64,000 nt of DNA. It comes from Euryodendron excelsum. Lineage: Eukaryota > Streptophyta > Magnoliopsida > Ericales > Pentaphylacaceae. The notes below the pieces were generated by a model. That model searched no databases. It saw nothing but the letters and a program-made list of their open reading frames with translations, and had not been told where the DNA came from. Each line of letters starts with the position of its first letter. The first letter of the stretch is position 1. The stretch spans positions 12,635,001 to 12,699,000 of the forward strand of contig CM065397.1 of NCBI GenBank assembly GCA_033060915.1, read 5' to 3'. Positions 1 through 11,800 of this stretch are shown one piece after another. A program made the position numbers and the translations under genes.

Positions 1-31
1 GGGGATAAGCTCAAAGCCCATATAGTATGAC

Positions 32-824
32 CTAAAAAGCACCGACACGGACATGAGACATGGCAATTTTGAAAAATGATGGACACAAATATGGCAGGAA
101 TACGGCAACAAATTATTATTTTTTAAATATTTTAATTTTCCATGTATATAAATGTAACATTCACAAACCACCAAAACTATTTAAAAAACACTAATTCAAT
201 GTACAAAAGTAAAAGACAATTATCTCATCAACGATAGCTCATAAACCATAACCTATTACATGACATATTGACATATATGAAAAAGAATAAGAGAAAAAGA
301 AGAAGAAGAACTGCATTCAGTAAAGTAGAAGAAGAAAAAGAAAAGAAGCAGTGAAAACAAGCTGCAGCAGAGACAGTTAAGAAGAACAACAGCAGCAGAA
401 CAAAAATCTCAACAGTGAAGAAGAAGAAGAAAAAGAAAAAGAACTGAAATTCTAGGCAAAGATTCAGTGAAGGAGAAGAAGAAAAAAAAAAAAGAAGAGA
501 AAAAAGAAAAGACCAGAAATTAAGGCCAGAGATTCAGTGAAGAAAAAGAAGAAAAAGAAAAAAAAAAAAAAGAAGAAGAATAACTGCAGTCACTGAATGA
601 GTTGTGTCCCAAACGTGTCCCAGCTGTGTCCCAAACGTGTTTCAGCCGTGTCTCCGACGTGTCTCAGCCATGTCCCCGAATTGTCTACTGCTTAAAAAAT
701 AAATAAAAAATTGGACAGGCCACCTGGCGTGTTCGACACGTATTTTGACGTGTCCTAGAAATGTGTGTCTGCGGTGTGTCTGACATGCAAACGGCAACCT
801 AAACGGTGTGTCCGTGCTTCCTAA
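32..824. mobile_element. Non-autonomous TIR element, hAT-like (copy A)
   Basis: The left end reads CTAAAAAGCACCGACACGG. The right end, reverse-complemented, reads TTAGGAAGCACGGACACAC, so the ends form a terminal inverted repeat. An identical 8-bp direct repeat, AGTATGAC, flanks it at 24-31 and 825-832. An 8-bp duplication fits the hAT superfamily, but no transposase is present. The interior is rich in GTGTCC/GGACAC words near both ends (about 600-820) and has a purine-rich AAGAAG/GAAAAA stretch at about 285-585. The left part aligns by eye with the reverse complement of the right part of the element at 12913-13431, so the two are one family in opposite orientation. Confidence 0.75.
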
Positions 825-832
825 AGTATGAC

Positions 833-2180
833 TATGCCTCTTTTTTTCCATTGTTGGAGCTCGGTGAAGTAAGAGGTGATGGGTTTGATAGCTTTCCCCC
901 ACAGTAAATTATTTAGTACCTGCATACTATAAACCTATAGTTATTTTATTAAAGATTCTAGCAAGCATCCAAAATATATATTCTAATGCCCCTCAAATCC
1001 ATCAAACAGATCTGCATAACTAAATACTATTACCCTTGAAATTTTGATCCTGTCGTGCAACAACTGCAGCAGTGTCATGATAAAATCCTATGCTACCTTG
1101 ACATTAGAGCTTGAAGTTCTACAGACCTTCTATACCTCTCCTGAACCTCAAAGGCCATGAAATTGTATTGTAACTCCCAGTCATTTTTTTAATAATTTTA
1201 TGCAATTTAGAATGGTCATTTGACAATGGCCCTAATGACTTTATAAGGTAGCCTAACATCGTGTTCCTACTGTGGTTGAACGGAAACTATCAGGAATTCC
1301 AGAAGAATAAGGTTGTTAATTTTATAATTTTTTCATTTACGCAGATATCCTAGGTTGGCTTCTTTTATGTCAAGTGATACTCCGAGTTTTGGTAGCAATA
1401 AAAATGAACTGTAGCAGATGATTAAGCAGCAATGGAAACAAAGTTGGAATCCAATGCATACATGTAAACATGCTCTTGTATACAATTCCATGAGTTTCTT
1501 CCAACCAAGGTTAACACTATGTCCAAATTTTCAAGCAATACGAATATAAAACAAAAATAAATATATGTATAAATAAAAGAAAATATAACTTGCTTCGAAT
1601 AATAAGAACATTTGTCGTAATACGAGTAGATGCAACTTATGTTAATCTCATTATGAACGTCAAGAAGTAGAAGTATCAGTATTTGACTCTCTAATATGTT
1701 AAATTTCAAATATGCCCACATAAAAACAAATTAAATAAGTTGAAAATGCACATCATCTAAAGGAGTCTGATTTGTATCATTAAGATGCGAAAGAAAAAGG
1801 ATTATAAATCTAAAATCTTGAGTCTTTTAAGCCATTAAACTGCAATGTAAACGAAATTTCAGTACAAAAGGGTCCAAGTAGTGATTAATTAATAGCGGAA
1901 GAATTCTTTACGGAGCTGGAAGAAGCCTCAGGAACGGCGAGTTCCGAGACCGAGAGGCTGCAATAACATCGAGAACCTACAACACCACCGTGGCCAATCG
2001 CAAGACGACGACAACGAATTGCTCCATGTCTTTTCAAGAATCTATTCGCATCTATCCCGCACGACCTGAGTGAGATTTAACTGCTAAATTGTCAATATTA
2101 TACTAAGCTTGTGGTTCCAATACAGTAATAACCAGCAATGAGGTGTTTCACCTTCACTGCATTGAAGAGTAATACATACA
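833..2180. other. Intergenic, no recognisable gene
   Basis: AT-rich DNA with no open frame resembling a known protein. A GC-richer island at about 1895-2070 stands out from its surroundings. On the - strand one frame across it is open for about 50 codons, but I recognise no protein in it. It could be a decayed exon or leader. Confidence 0.5.
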
Positions 2181-2181
2181 A

Positions 2182-2182
2182 A

Positions 2183-2258
<76 letters not shown>

Positions 2259-2277
2259 GGGGAGAAGAGGCGGGCGG

Positions 2278-2325
<48 letters not shown>
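2182..2325. repeat. Compound TA / GA / poly-G tract
   Basis: A run of TA dinucleotides (about 2182-2202) passes directly into GA dinucleotides (about 2203-2247). These pass into G-runs broken by a short AGAAGAGGCGGGCGGC segment, ending in a run of more than 40 G. Apparent proline-rich, Ser-Leu or Arg-Glu frames across it are only readings of the repeat. A pure G run of this length can form quadruplexes and is also a common place for assembly error. Confidence 0.9.
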
Positions 2326-2326
<1 letters not shown>

Positions 2327-2704
2327 GCGTTGGAGAGAATGAGGAAGTGAGAGAGAAGTGAGCGGCCCATCTTCTACACTGCTTCGAAGCGTACGGGGCC
2401 ATACGCTCTGTTTGGATTCTGGAACTTGCGAAGGGTTACTATTGTTTTAACTAGACTAGATGATGAAAAGTGATAGGAAAGCGAAGTGGAAAATAAAATT
2501 CTGTCGTCTGTTATAAATTTTTCTCACTTTCCTTCCAAATTTAGAACCAACCAACAGAAATATAAATAATAAATAATAGAAAAAATAATATTTTTACCCC
2601 TTCCTTTTATTTCCTCAAGTTTCAAACACACGTTAAAGAGTCACGAGATTTATCACGTTCTGCAACCTTTGGTCTTTTGTCAAAAAAATTCTCTTATTTT
2701 GGAT

Positions 2705-3000
2705 CTGGTAATGAGTCGCCACCGGTTCGAATCTCTTCAGGGCCTCCCCCAAGGGGCAAAGGCCCGACTAATTTTCCTAACACATAATTTTTTTGTAAGT
2801 TTATTTTTAATTTGGGTACTGATTCAGCTTAATTCAGTATCTCAGGTTGAACGTTATTTCAAAAGACATTTTTAGGCCTTTTTAATAAAAACGCTTTTTG
2901 AAATGATATTTTTTCAAGTATTTTTTTTTTTTTTAAAAACACCATTTGAAATAGCTTTTTTAACTGACACAAAAAAAACCTTAGATCACGTCATTTATTT
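2705..3000 (+). repeat. Dispersed repeat, copy 1 (possibly SINE-related)
   Basis: This block contains CCGGTTCGAATC (from about 2721), like a tRNA-type pol III B box, followed by GGGCAAAGGCCCGAC, then TTTCCTAACACATA and an AT-rich tail with AAAACGCTTTTTGAAATGAT. Most of it aligns in reverse complement with 6840-7135. The B-box match suggests a tRNA-derived SINE, but I found no convincing A box, so the class is open. Confidence 0.5.
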
Positions 3001-3192
3001 TTCTCACTCTCACTCGTAGGTTTCTCTCAGGAGTTGCTCACTCTCCCTTCTGTCTCTCTCACTCTGCTGTTTAAAATCATCAGATTATCTCTCACTTTTC
3101 ATTCGAGGTACTCTCTCCACGCTTATAATGTTTTGTTGTTTGATCTTTGGACAAACAAACCTGAGAACTTAGTTGTCCACCTGCTTTGTATG

Positions 3193-3340
3193 GGGTTGCT
3201 TAGTTTGTGGTTTTGTCATTGTGCTCACTTGTCTTACATGAAATCAGAATAACTTTAGAAAACAATGTAGGCTCTTGATGTAGAATTGGATGAAATTTTT
3301 GTTTCCGATGGAGGCTTGTGAAATTTTTGTTTCTGGTTGT

Positions 3341-3392
<52 letters not shown>

Positions 3393-3560
3393 CGGCGATT
3401 TGCTTAGTTTGTGGTTTTGTCATTGTGCTCACTTGTCTTGCATGAAATCAGAATAACTTTAGAAAAGGCTCTTGATATAGAATTTGATGAAATTTTTGTT
3501 TCTGTTGGGGTGTGTGTTTGTGTGTGTGTGTGTGTGTGGGGCGGGGGGGGCGGGTGGAGA
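3193..3560. repeat. Tandem duplication separated by a poly-G run
   Basis: About 110 bp starting TTGCTTAGTTTGTGGTTTTG (near 3196-3313) recurs with small changes near 3402-3510. Each copy ends in a G-rich tract: about 50 G at 3343-3392 after the first copy, and GT repeats plus G-runs at 3507-3556 after the second. No gene is seen. The G tract may have expanded after the duplication, or its length may be an assembly artefact. Confidence 0.8.
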
Positions 3561-5393
3561 TGTGGTGGTCTTCTTTGAAAGCAGGGGCGGTGTCATGGTG
3601 GTAGGCTAGGTAGCTCAAGCTAATTAAATTGAATCTTGCGGTGTATTTGCCTATTTCAGTGTACAAAATCTGATTCCTTTCAGCACAACAATGAGAAGTT
3701 CATAACTAAAACCATAACCTTATTGACTAACACCTGAATAGAATGAGGAAGCCTAACTAGAAAATACTAAATCATGAAATAAAGTAGTGATTCAAAAATC
3801 AAGCATGATAGACTGAAATTCGGGAAGAAAAGGTACTTAAATCAAAGTGAATCTTTGCTAGAAGTAGCATTCAATTTTTTTTTCTCTTTCTTTCTTTCCC
3901 AAAGCATATAGTCTTAGTTTGCTATGCTCGAGTTATAACATCAATTGATATTGTCATTCATAAGTCACATGACATTGCTTATTTGATTTGGGACTGATCA
4001 TTAGTTTCTAAAAATTTATTTGTTCTTTCTGAATTACGGGTTTGCATTTTGCTGGGGGATAATGAGAGTTTAGTGCAGTGTAATTGCTACATACAGACAA
4101 ATAATGTCAAGCTTGAGATTAGAGCTTTGTGTAGATCAGTTTTTTTTTTTTTTTTTTGGGGTTATTGACTTTTTATAGTGTGGAATCACTTGCTATATAA
4201 TGACAAATAAGATTAGAACTTTGTGTGGATCAATTTTTTTATTTGGGTTTTAGCTTTTTATAAGATTTTTTCGACATACATTATTCTTGTCTCATGTACA
4301 TAGCAACATAAATAATAATCGTTATAAATACATGCGTACCCGTAAATTTTAATATTTTTTTTAGTTTTCTAGAATATAAGAACTTTAGAGTTTGTTTTAT
4401 TAGGTGATGGACTGTTGAATCTCCATAACATGATTTATTTCTTTCATTTGGTTTTACGAAAAATATGAAAGACAAATAGAAGAAAATCACTTTGCCTTAT
4501 TTGAAATTGAACGAAAGATAAAAGTAAATAATAACATAACTATTAAAAATATAGAAGTAAAGTGAAAGAAAAATAAACTCTCTTTTCTTCTCTTTTTTTC
4601 TTTTTCTTCTATCCTAAATTAGAAACCAAACAAGAAATTATAGTTTCGGTTTCGTTTTTTTTATTCTCAAAAATAAATAAAAGATCGCCGAGACGTCAAG
4701 ATGATCTATAAGGTAACAATGTAGCCTCTTTTGTGACCATGACTACATATCTTAACCACCGACCTATACCTTGTTATTTTGAGATTTCGGCAAAGGAATC
4801 AATTATTAATACATTGTAATGTATGTGTTTGATGGTAGGCGCGACCAAATAATGACGACAATGATAATATTTTATTTTGGGGGGAAATATAATAAAAGAT
4901 TGCCGAGAAAGCATAGCCTATGATATAGAGACTAAAGGCTATTATGATGTAAAACTGGAAACCTTACTTCCTAGGTTTGGCAAGTCATCTTACAGCAAGG
5001 TCATGAAAGCACTCGAACGCGAGATTAATTAAATACAATGAAGGTTGGATAAATATCATTTTACAGAACATGCAAAGAAATAATGTGTTGATCCAACACA
5101 ACGATTAATAGAAATTGTTGAAGATTCGTTACTAGTTTCTGACCCGAAACTTTTAGAATTCTCAAAAGAATAAGGTCTCGATGACTTTGTTAACTATCTA
5201 CCTAGTAGCCTTAGTGTTACTGGCAAACCACTATGTTGCTATGAACATGGTCCCTAAAACTTATTTAGGTTTTAGTTCAGTATGATGTAAAATAAGTTAT
5301 TGTGTTTTTATGTAATATATGTATGAGTTTGGTTTGGGTCATATTTTTCATTTTCTATTTCATGTCATATATATTCATATTATTCAACTTGAC
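3561..5393. other. Intergenic, no recognisable gene
   Basis: AT-rich sequence with short T and A runs. No protein-like frame, RNA gene or clear transposon end was found. The text around 4500-4670 (AAACCAAACAAGAAAT) recurs in similar form near 8670, suggesting an old dispersed repeat. Confidence 0.45.
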
Positions 5394-6766
5394 AATTGGG
5401 GTACCGAAATAAGGAGGAAGGGTCTGGGGGGTGTAAAACATGACGAGAGACACTATGTGTCAGAAGTGACATGTGAGATTTGACAGCACATCAATCAAAG
5501 TCGTGATTTGAAAGTTATGTAAAGCTTTTATGATTTCGAAACTTAGGTTTTTGGAGTTAGGTCGGCTGTTGGGGTACCGAAATGGGGAGGAAGGGTCTGG
5601 GAAGTGCGAAAGTTGACGGGAGGCACTGGTGTGACACGAGTGACATATGGGAGTTGACGGCATGTTAATCGGAGTCCTAGTTTGGAAAATATGCAAAGTT
5701 TTGAAATTTTAAAACTTAAGTTTTTGAAGTTAAGCCAACTCGGTCGTTGGGGTATCGAAATGGGGAGGAAGGGTCCGAGGGGTGTGAAACTTGATGGAAG
5801 GTACCAATATAACATGAGTGATGCATGGGAGTTGACGATACGTCAATCGAAGTCCCGGTTTGAAAGTTGTGCAAAGTTTTGAAATTTCAAAACTTAAGTT
5901 TTCGGAGTTTGGCCAACTTGGCCGTTGGGATACCGAAATGGTGAGGAAGGGTCCATGGAGTGCAAAACTTGATGGAAGGCACCGGTGTGATACTAGTGAC
6001 GTGTGGGAGTTGACGACATGTTAATCAGAGTTTCGGTTTAGAAGTTATGCAAAGTTTTTGAATTTCGGAACTTAGGTTTTCGGAGTTTGGCCAACTTGAC
6101 CGTTGGGGTATACCGAAATAGGGAGGAAGCGTTTGGGGAGTGCGAAATTTTACAGAAGGCACCGGTGTGACACTAGTGATGTGTACAAGTTGACGACACA
6201 TCAATCGAAGTCCCGGTTTGGAAGTGATGCAAAACTTTAGGGATTTTGAAACTTAGGTTTTAGAGTTTGGCCAACTCGGCCGGTAGGGTACTAAAATGGA
6301 GAGAAAGGGTCCGGGGAGTGCGAAACTTATCGAGAGACACTGGTGTGACACGAGTGACGTGTAAGAGTTAACGGCATGTCAATTGGAGTCCCAGTTTGGA
6401 AGTTATGCAATGGTTTGGAATTTTGAAACTTAAATTTTTGGAGTTAGACTAACTTAGCCGTTGGGGTACCGAAATAAGGATTAAGAGTCCGAGGAGTGCA
6501 AAACTTGACGGGAGGCACTGGTATAACACAAATGACGTGTGGAAATTAACGGCACATCAATTGGAGTCCGGGTTTAGAAGTAATGCAAAGTTTTGGAATT
6601 TCGAAACTTAAGTTTTCAAAGTTTGGCCAACTTGGCCGTTGGGGTACTGAAATGGGGAGGAAGGGTTCGGGGAGTGTGAAACTTGACAAAAGACACCCGT
6701 GTGTCACGAGTGACATGTGACAGTTGACTGCATATCAATTGGAGTTCCAATTTGGAAGTTATGCAA
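5394..6766. repeat. Satellite-like tandem array, ~178-bp monomers, about 8 copies
   Basis: The motif GTACCGAAAT or a close variant recurs at about 5401, 5574, 5752, 5930, 6109, 6288, 6467 and 6644, a period of 173-180 bp. Each unit carries, in order, GAGGAAGGGTC, AACTTGACGG, GGCACTGGTGTGAC, GAGTTGACG, CAATCGGAGTCCCGG, GAAGTTATGCAAAG and a GGCCAACTTGGCCGTTGGG-like junction. The last unit breaks off at about 6766. Divergence between units is visible at a glance, so the array is not recent. No unit holds a long open frame. Confidence 0.9.
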
Positions 6767-6839
6767 GTTAGTTCAACTGTTTCACAAATAATAAAGCTGG
6801 GTTGGTTTTCTTGATATGAACGCCAATAGAAATGACATT

Positions 6840-7135
6840 TTTAAGATAAACGCCAATTCAAATAGCGTTTTTTTCTTAAAAATGCCATTTCAATTCCTTT
6901 TTTTAACTGAAAATTGTATGTTGGTTGTACATATGCTAGCGTACTTTCACTTTTTTGTGTTTATATACATATGAAAAAATACCATTTCACAAAGCATTTT
7001 TATTAAAAACACTTTTTGAAATGATGCTTAACATGGGATATTGAATTAAGTTGAATTAGCACTCAGGTTGGGAATAAAATTCAAAAAGCTATGTGTTAGG
7101 AAAATTAACTGCAAAGGCCCAGTAATTAGGGATGG
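6840..7135 (-). repeat. Dispersed repeat, copy 2 (inverted relative to 2705-3000)
   Basis: Read on the - strand it gives GGGCCTTTGCAGTTAATTTT, then CCTAACACATA, a segment like AACCTGAGTGCTAATTCAACTT and AAAAAGTGTTTTTAATAAAAA. These match the block at 2740-2960 in the same order. It lacks the clear TTCGAATC box of the first copy. Confidence 0.6.
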
Positions 7136-8841
7136 ACCCAAGTGAGTGAGGGGTCTTAGGACTCCTACTCTGATTAAATTTTATTAGGACTCTATAGATT
7201 TTGAGTATTTATGAGAAAAATAGTGTGTAGTGGCCGCATCCTTTACTTTGATGAAATTCTATTGGGAACCAATAAATTTTCAATATTTATGAGAAAATTA
7301 ATGTATTGGGCTCCAAAACTTCAATCAGTTTTACCTTGACCTTTTAAAATTAAAAAATTTTGACCTTAGACTATCAACAAAATTTAAAAAAAAAATTGAC
7401 TAGACCTTCTACATTTCAATATCTTTTTTGACCTTCGCTTCCCTTAATATAATTCATGGTTTTGTTCTTGCCAGTAATTTTTTGATTTGTGCTGGATAAG
7501 GGAACTATACAGGTTTTAGAATTAATCGAGTTACCCACAAACAAGCAAAAAAAAAAATATGACATTGATAGTTGTTGTTGATTTGATTGACTTGTTTATT
7601 GGGAAAATAAATAATAAAATAATATTGATTTTGTAAATTTCCACTTAATTTAGTAAATTTATTTGGATTCAAATTTTGAAAAACTTTCAACTTTATGACC
7701 GAATTCAAAATTTCTTATTTTTTAAAATTATTTTTTACAAAATTTAACCTTATTTTAACCCACTTTTTAAAATTTGGCCAAGCTAGTAAAAAAATTTATA
7801 AGTCAATTTTCTCATGCCTAATCTAAATATTTCTACATTTCATTCATCATTACAAAATTTCTACCTAAACTTTTTCTATATGAATTATGGTCAATTTGAA
7901 ATTGATTAACCAGTGATAGTTTATTTTCTGCAAAAATTTAAATACATTTGGCGGATTTTAATAGGATACTTTGGTTTTGCTTATGATGAAACTATATTAT
8001 TAAAATTATTATTGGGAGACGTACACTTTATTTTACTATATTTTTAGTACTTACTTTATACTAATTTTCTTACTCATACTTCTCCTTGTATTTTTTCTAT
8101 TTTAATTTCACAAAAACTTACATGTTAAAATCTAAATATTATACTTAAACTATATGATCAATTTGTAAAAATTACTGATATATTTTCAGTTTATTAATTA
8201 TCGAAGTGATACATTTTGTAAATAACTTATAATACAATAGCAAAACACAACTTTTTGTTATGAGAGTTTTTGTTAGGAGAGCGTTATTGAATCATATTTT
8301 GTAAAAGTAACTTAAATCAATTTTTTTGGGCAAGAGTGACGTGATTAAATATCATAAAACATGATTGAATTATATTATGAAGTATTATCATTTCTTTAAT
8401 ATTAATTATTCAAAAAAAATTGTTAATGGAGATTTTGATCTCTTTGAAACTCGTGAAAACAAAAGAGAAACGCAGAAAAATAAAATGAGAGGATATTATA
8501 AGTAAAATAATTGTTTTTATTTGTTTAATTTAAAAAAATAAAAGAAAATAAATTATTTCATTTGACATTAAAAAAGGATAAAAAATAATAATGTAATTAT
8601 AAAATAAATAAATAAATAAATAGATGGTGAGAAGGAATAAATTTTATACAGTTTTATTTTATTCTTTCACTCCTAAACAAGAAACCAAACGAGAGAAAGG
8701 TGTTCACAAGTTCCAGCCCTTTCCCTTCCTTCCCTCAAGTTCCAAAACGAGCTGTTCACAATTTCCCTTTCCATTCCTTTCCCTCTTCTAGGACGTTATG
8801 TATACAGGGTAGCAGGACAAATTGAAAATCAGAAGAAGAAA
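7136..8841. other. AT-rich upstream region of the cereblon gene
   Basis: No gene is seen. The sequence is strongly AT-rich to about 8700. The last 150 bases before the cereblon start become pyrimidine-rich (CCCTTTCCCTTCCTTCCCTC near 8718-8737 and again near 8765-8790). That resembles a plant core-promoter Y patch or 5' leader, so transcription probably starts here. No convincing TATA box was singled out. Confidence 0.4.
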
Positions 8842-11800
8842 ATGGATGATGAGAGTATTTTTGAGAGAGAAAGGCACCAGATCGAGCAAATACGAGAGCT
8901 CGAATCGGAGGAATTGCAGGTTGAAGAAGTCGATGACATTGGTGACTCATCTGACGGCGATGGAACCAGGTAAAATCACTTGTCATCACTGTTTACTTCC
9001 GGTCATTTTTATCTCCAATGAGTAATTGTTCGTTTCATGAACAATATGGTTGTTAGCGCATTTTAATTTGATTGAACGGAAGGAACGCCACAAATTCGAT
9101 ACATACATACATAAGAGCATTCATAGATGCGTAGGTATTTACACAATGTTACATACTATACAAATGCCCGTACATATTTATATGCACAAATATGGAATTA
9201 TAGTTTCAACGGGAATTGGAAGCAAAGTACTGAAATCTTCTAGTTGAGGCAAATTATCGGCAGTTGTATTTGAATATAATTTTTTTCTTCCTTGATTTAT
9301 ATTTTTATTCCTAACTTACTGTGTAATTGTGTAAGTTTGAGTTTGGCACATTTCGTTCAGATACCTTATTCTAATTATTGTATTAATTTTGGCTGCAAGA
9401 AAACTATGTAAACCAAAAGAGAATTCAGAATTTATGTAACAGTTTTCGTTGACCTAATTTAAACTGAGATTTAGGACACATTAAGAAACTAAGGCCTAAA
9501 GCTGCATACAACAAGAATTGTGAAGGGTTTAGGGTAGGAAATGATTATAGGGTTATGGTACTAAAGGGTAGAAAAAGTTATGGGGTTTATAGATAGAAAA
9601 AATGTATTTTGGATTGCTTTTCTGAATTTGCAGGTTGCAGAATTTTTCTAGAAACAGTGCAATTAGAATAGGCAGGAAATGGGACTGGGCTTGATTGGGA
9701 AGGGTCTAGGGGCTGAAAAGTGCACTGTTTTGGGGCTGTAAACAGTAAGACGAGAATAGTGCTTTGTGAAAGGGAAGAAGAAGAAGACTATAGGAATCCC
9801 ATTTAGACTTCTCTAGGAATTGCCCTTGAAGGTAAGGTTGCACAAAGCATCACACAAAGCTCAAAAGCTTAACACAAATTTTCAAAAACTCAACTCTATG
9901 GAATATAAAATTTTATAGATATTCATGGGTCACGTTCTCTTAATTCTACTAGGACATTAACTTCTGAATTAGGAAACTTTGACTACCAGATTATTATATA
10001 CCTGAATAAAGTCACATTTCCCTTCAGATGACCCATGGGAAACCCCTACAACCCATGTCCAGTAATTTTTATGTTACAAAAATGCCCTTAACTACTAAAT
10101 CCTAATTAAAAGCCATTAAATAGTTACTTCATCATTCTAACCTATAAATTTTTAAACTCAAATAGACTCAAAACATCATTCATAAGGCCAAAAGGTGGTC
10201 CATGTGACCCTGTTACTCAGAGTTTGGTTGCTCTTATTAAAAATAAGAAAAAGCTCATACTTTGGTTGTTGAGTTGATGAGTGAAAAGAAGAGGAAATGA
10301 AGTCGTTTTGGCATTTCAAATAATAGAAACTTAACTCGCCAAGCTAAAATAGATGTAGTAGGCCTGGTTGAAGAGGAGGTCTTTATTTTATCAGGTCTTT
10401 AATAGGAAAAGTCATTAAAATTTTAAATCTTGTCATTTTCCCCATATATTAGCAACCAAATAACAGTATTTTCAAGTACAGAAAAATTTTGTTTCCTAAT
10501 GTATTTGAAGTTGTGATTCTTTTCTTGGATGTTGGTTGTAACTGATCATGCCATTGTGCCCATCATGTTATGGATCAAAGTAACAGAGGGTATGGTGGGG
10601 CTTCAGCACCAGGCGATTTTACTTTTGACACTGGTTTGGCTTCCTTACATACATATCTTGGCGGTAAGCATATCTTGCTGGCTTGTGTTTGTTTTCCATT
10701 CCCTGCCTATCTGAGCTATTGGAGGTCCAATGATTTAGTTTTCATGCATCAGAGGTTGAAGATACCCATCATAGGTTGGCTTTCTTGGATGGTGGTGCTG
10801 TGTTAAACCTACCGCTGTTCTATCTTGAAGGTATATATGGGGTATTTTTAATATATGTATATGGGGTGCATTTGACCGTTTGGTGGAATTTGAGTGGTTT
10901 CATTATGTTTCACATGGCATATGAGCCGAAAACCCATAATTATAGGTGTGGCTACTGAAGAAATTTTGGGGGCCATCATGGCAGCTGATAATATGTGATC
11001 AATTTTAGGTTCCTTTAAATGCACACTTTTATTTTTAAACACCACTTCATCGTTACTTGCCCAGAAACAGATTAAAAAAACATTTTCGGAATGACTGTAA
11101 TTTCTTCAAAAACCAATACATGATGATGGATTTATGTGTTCAATTGTTAACATTTTCTGAATAACTGTAATTTCTTAAAAGACATGATACCTGATGATGG
11201 ATTGACATGTTCAATTGTTGTGCATAGCATGAATGCACCTTCAATTTTAAAGCATGTCCAAATCGTCATTAGAATTTTTTTTTTCTCTCTTTTTCTTTAC
11301 CCATCTGCTGTCGTAATCTCCTGTATGAATATATGTTCAGCGTTATTTATGCTTCAATTCCAAGCTTTAATTTCAGTGGTGCAAAATTCTCGGCCTCTTT
11401 TGGTGTAATATGAAACAATAAGTATTTCAGGGTTCTCATAACTTCCTAAGTATTTGAGCAAGCAGTGTGTAACCTTCCCATATGATACCCTTTGCACACA
11501 TCAAGTTTTATGTGAACTTTGAGTGGTACTGACTCCTAATTATAGCTTAGTTCTTCATTTTAGTTTTTCAAACCCACTAGTTATGGCCCATGTGTGGCCT
11601 GTGAGCTGGCTTTTTGTAATCACAACCTCGAGATTTAATTAATCAAATATCATGAAATGACATAGATTTTGACCTGACTTAACAGTCTGTTCATAGGTTG
11701 ACGGATGGTGATATACAAATTTTGAGGTTGCCTATCGACCTTGGTATACCATTTGGGTGGGGAACAACTCAAGTGGCTCATCTTTTGTCTCTGTGTAGCC

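Noticed and set aside
2098..2402. Proline-rich, Ser-Leu or Arg-Glu-rich open frames on both strands
   Set aside because: They are only translations of the poly-G, GA and TA tracts and have no protein-like sequence outside them.
2715..2760. tRNA gene (GGTTCGAATC)
   Set aside because: No cloverleaf or A box could be paired with the B-box-like sequence; kept only as a possible SINE hint. The same applies to GTTCGAATCC near 40003.
5394..6766. CRISPR-like direct repeats
   Set aside because: The ~178-bp head-to-tail units have no short repeat/unique spacer structure, and the genome is eukaryotic.
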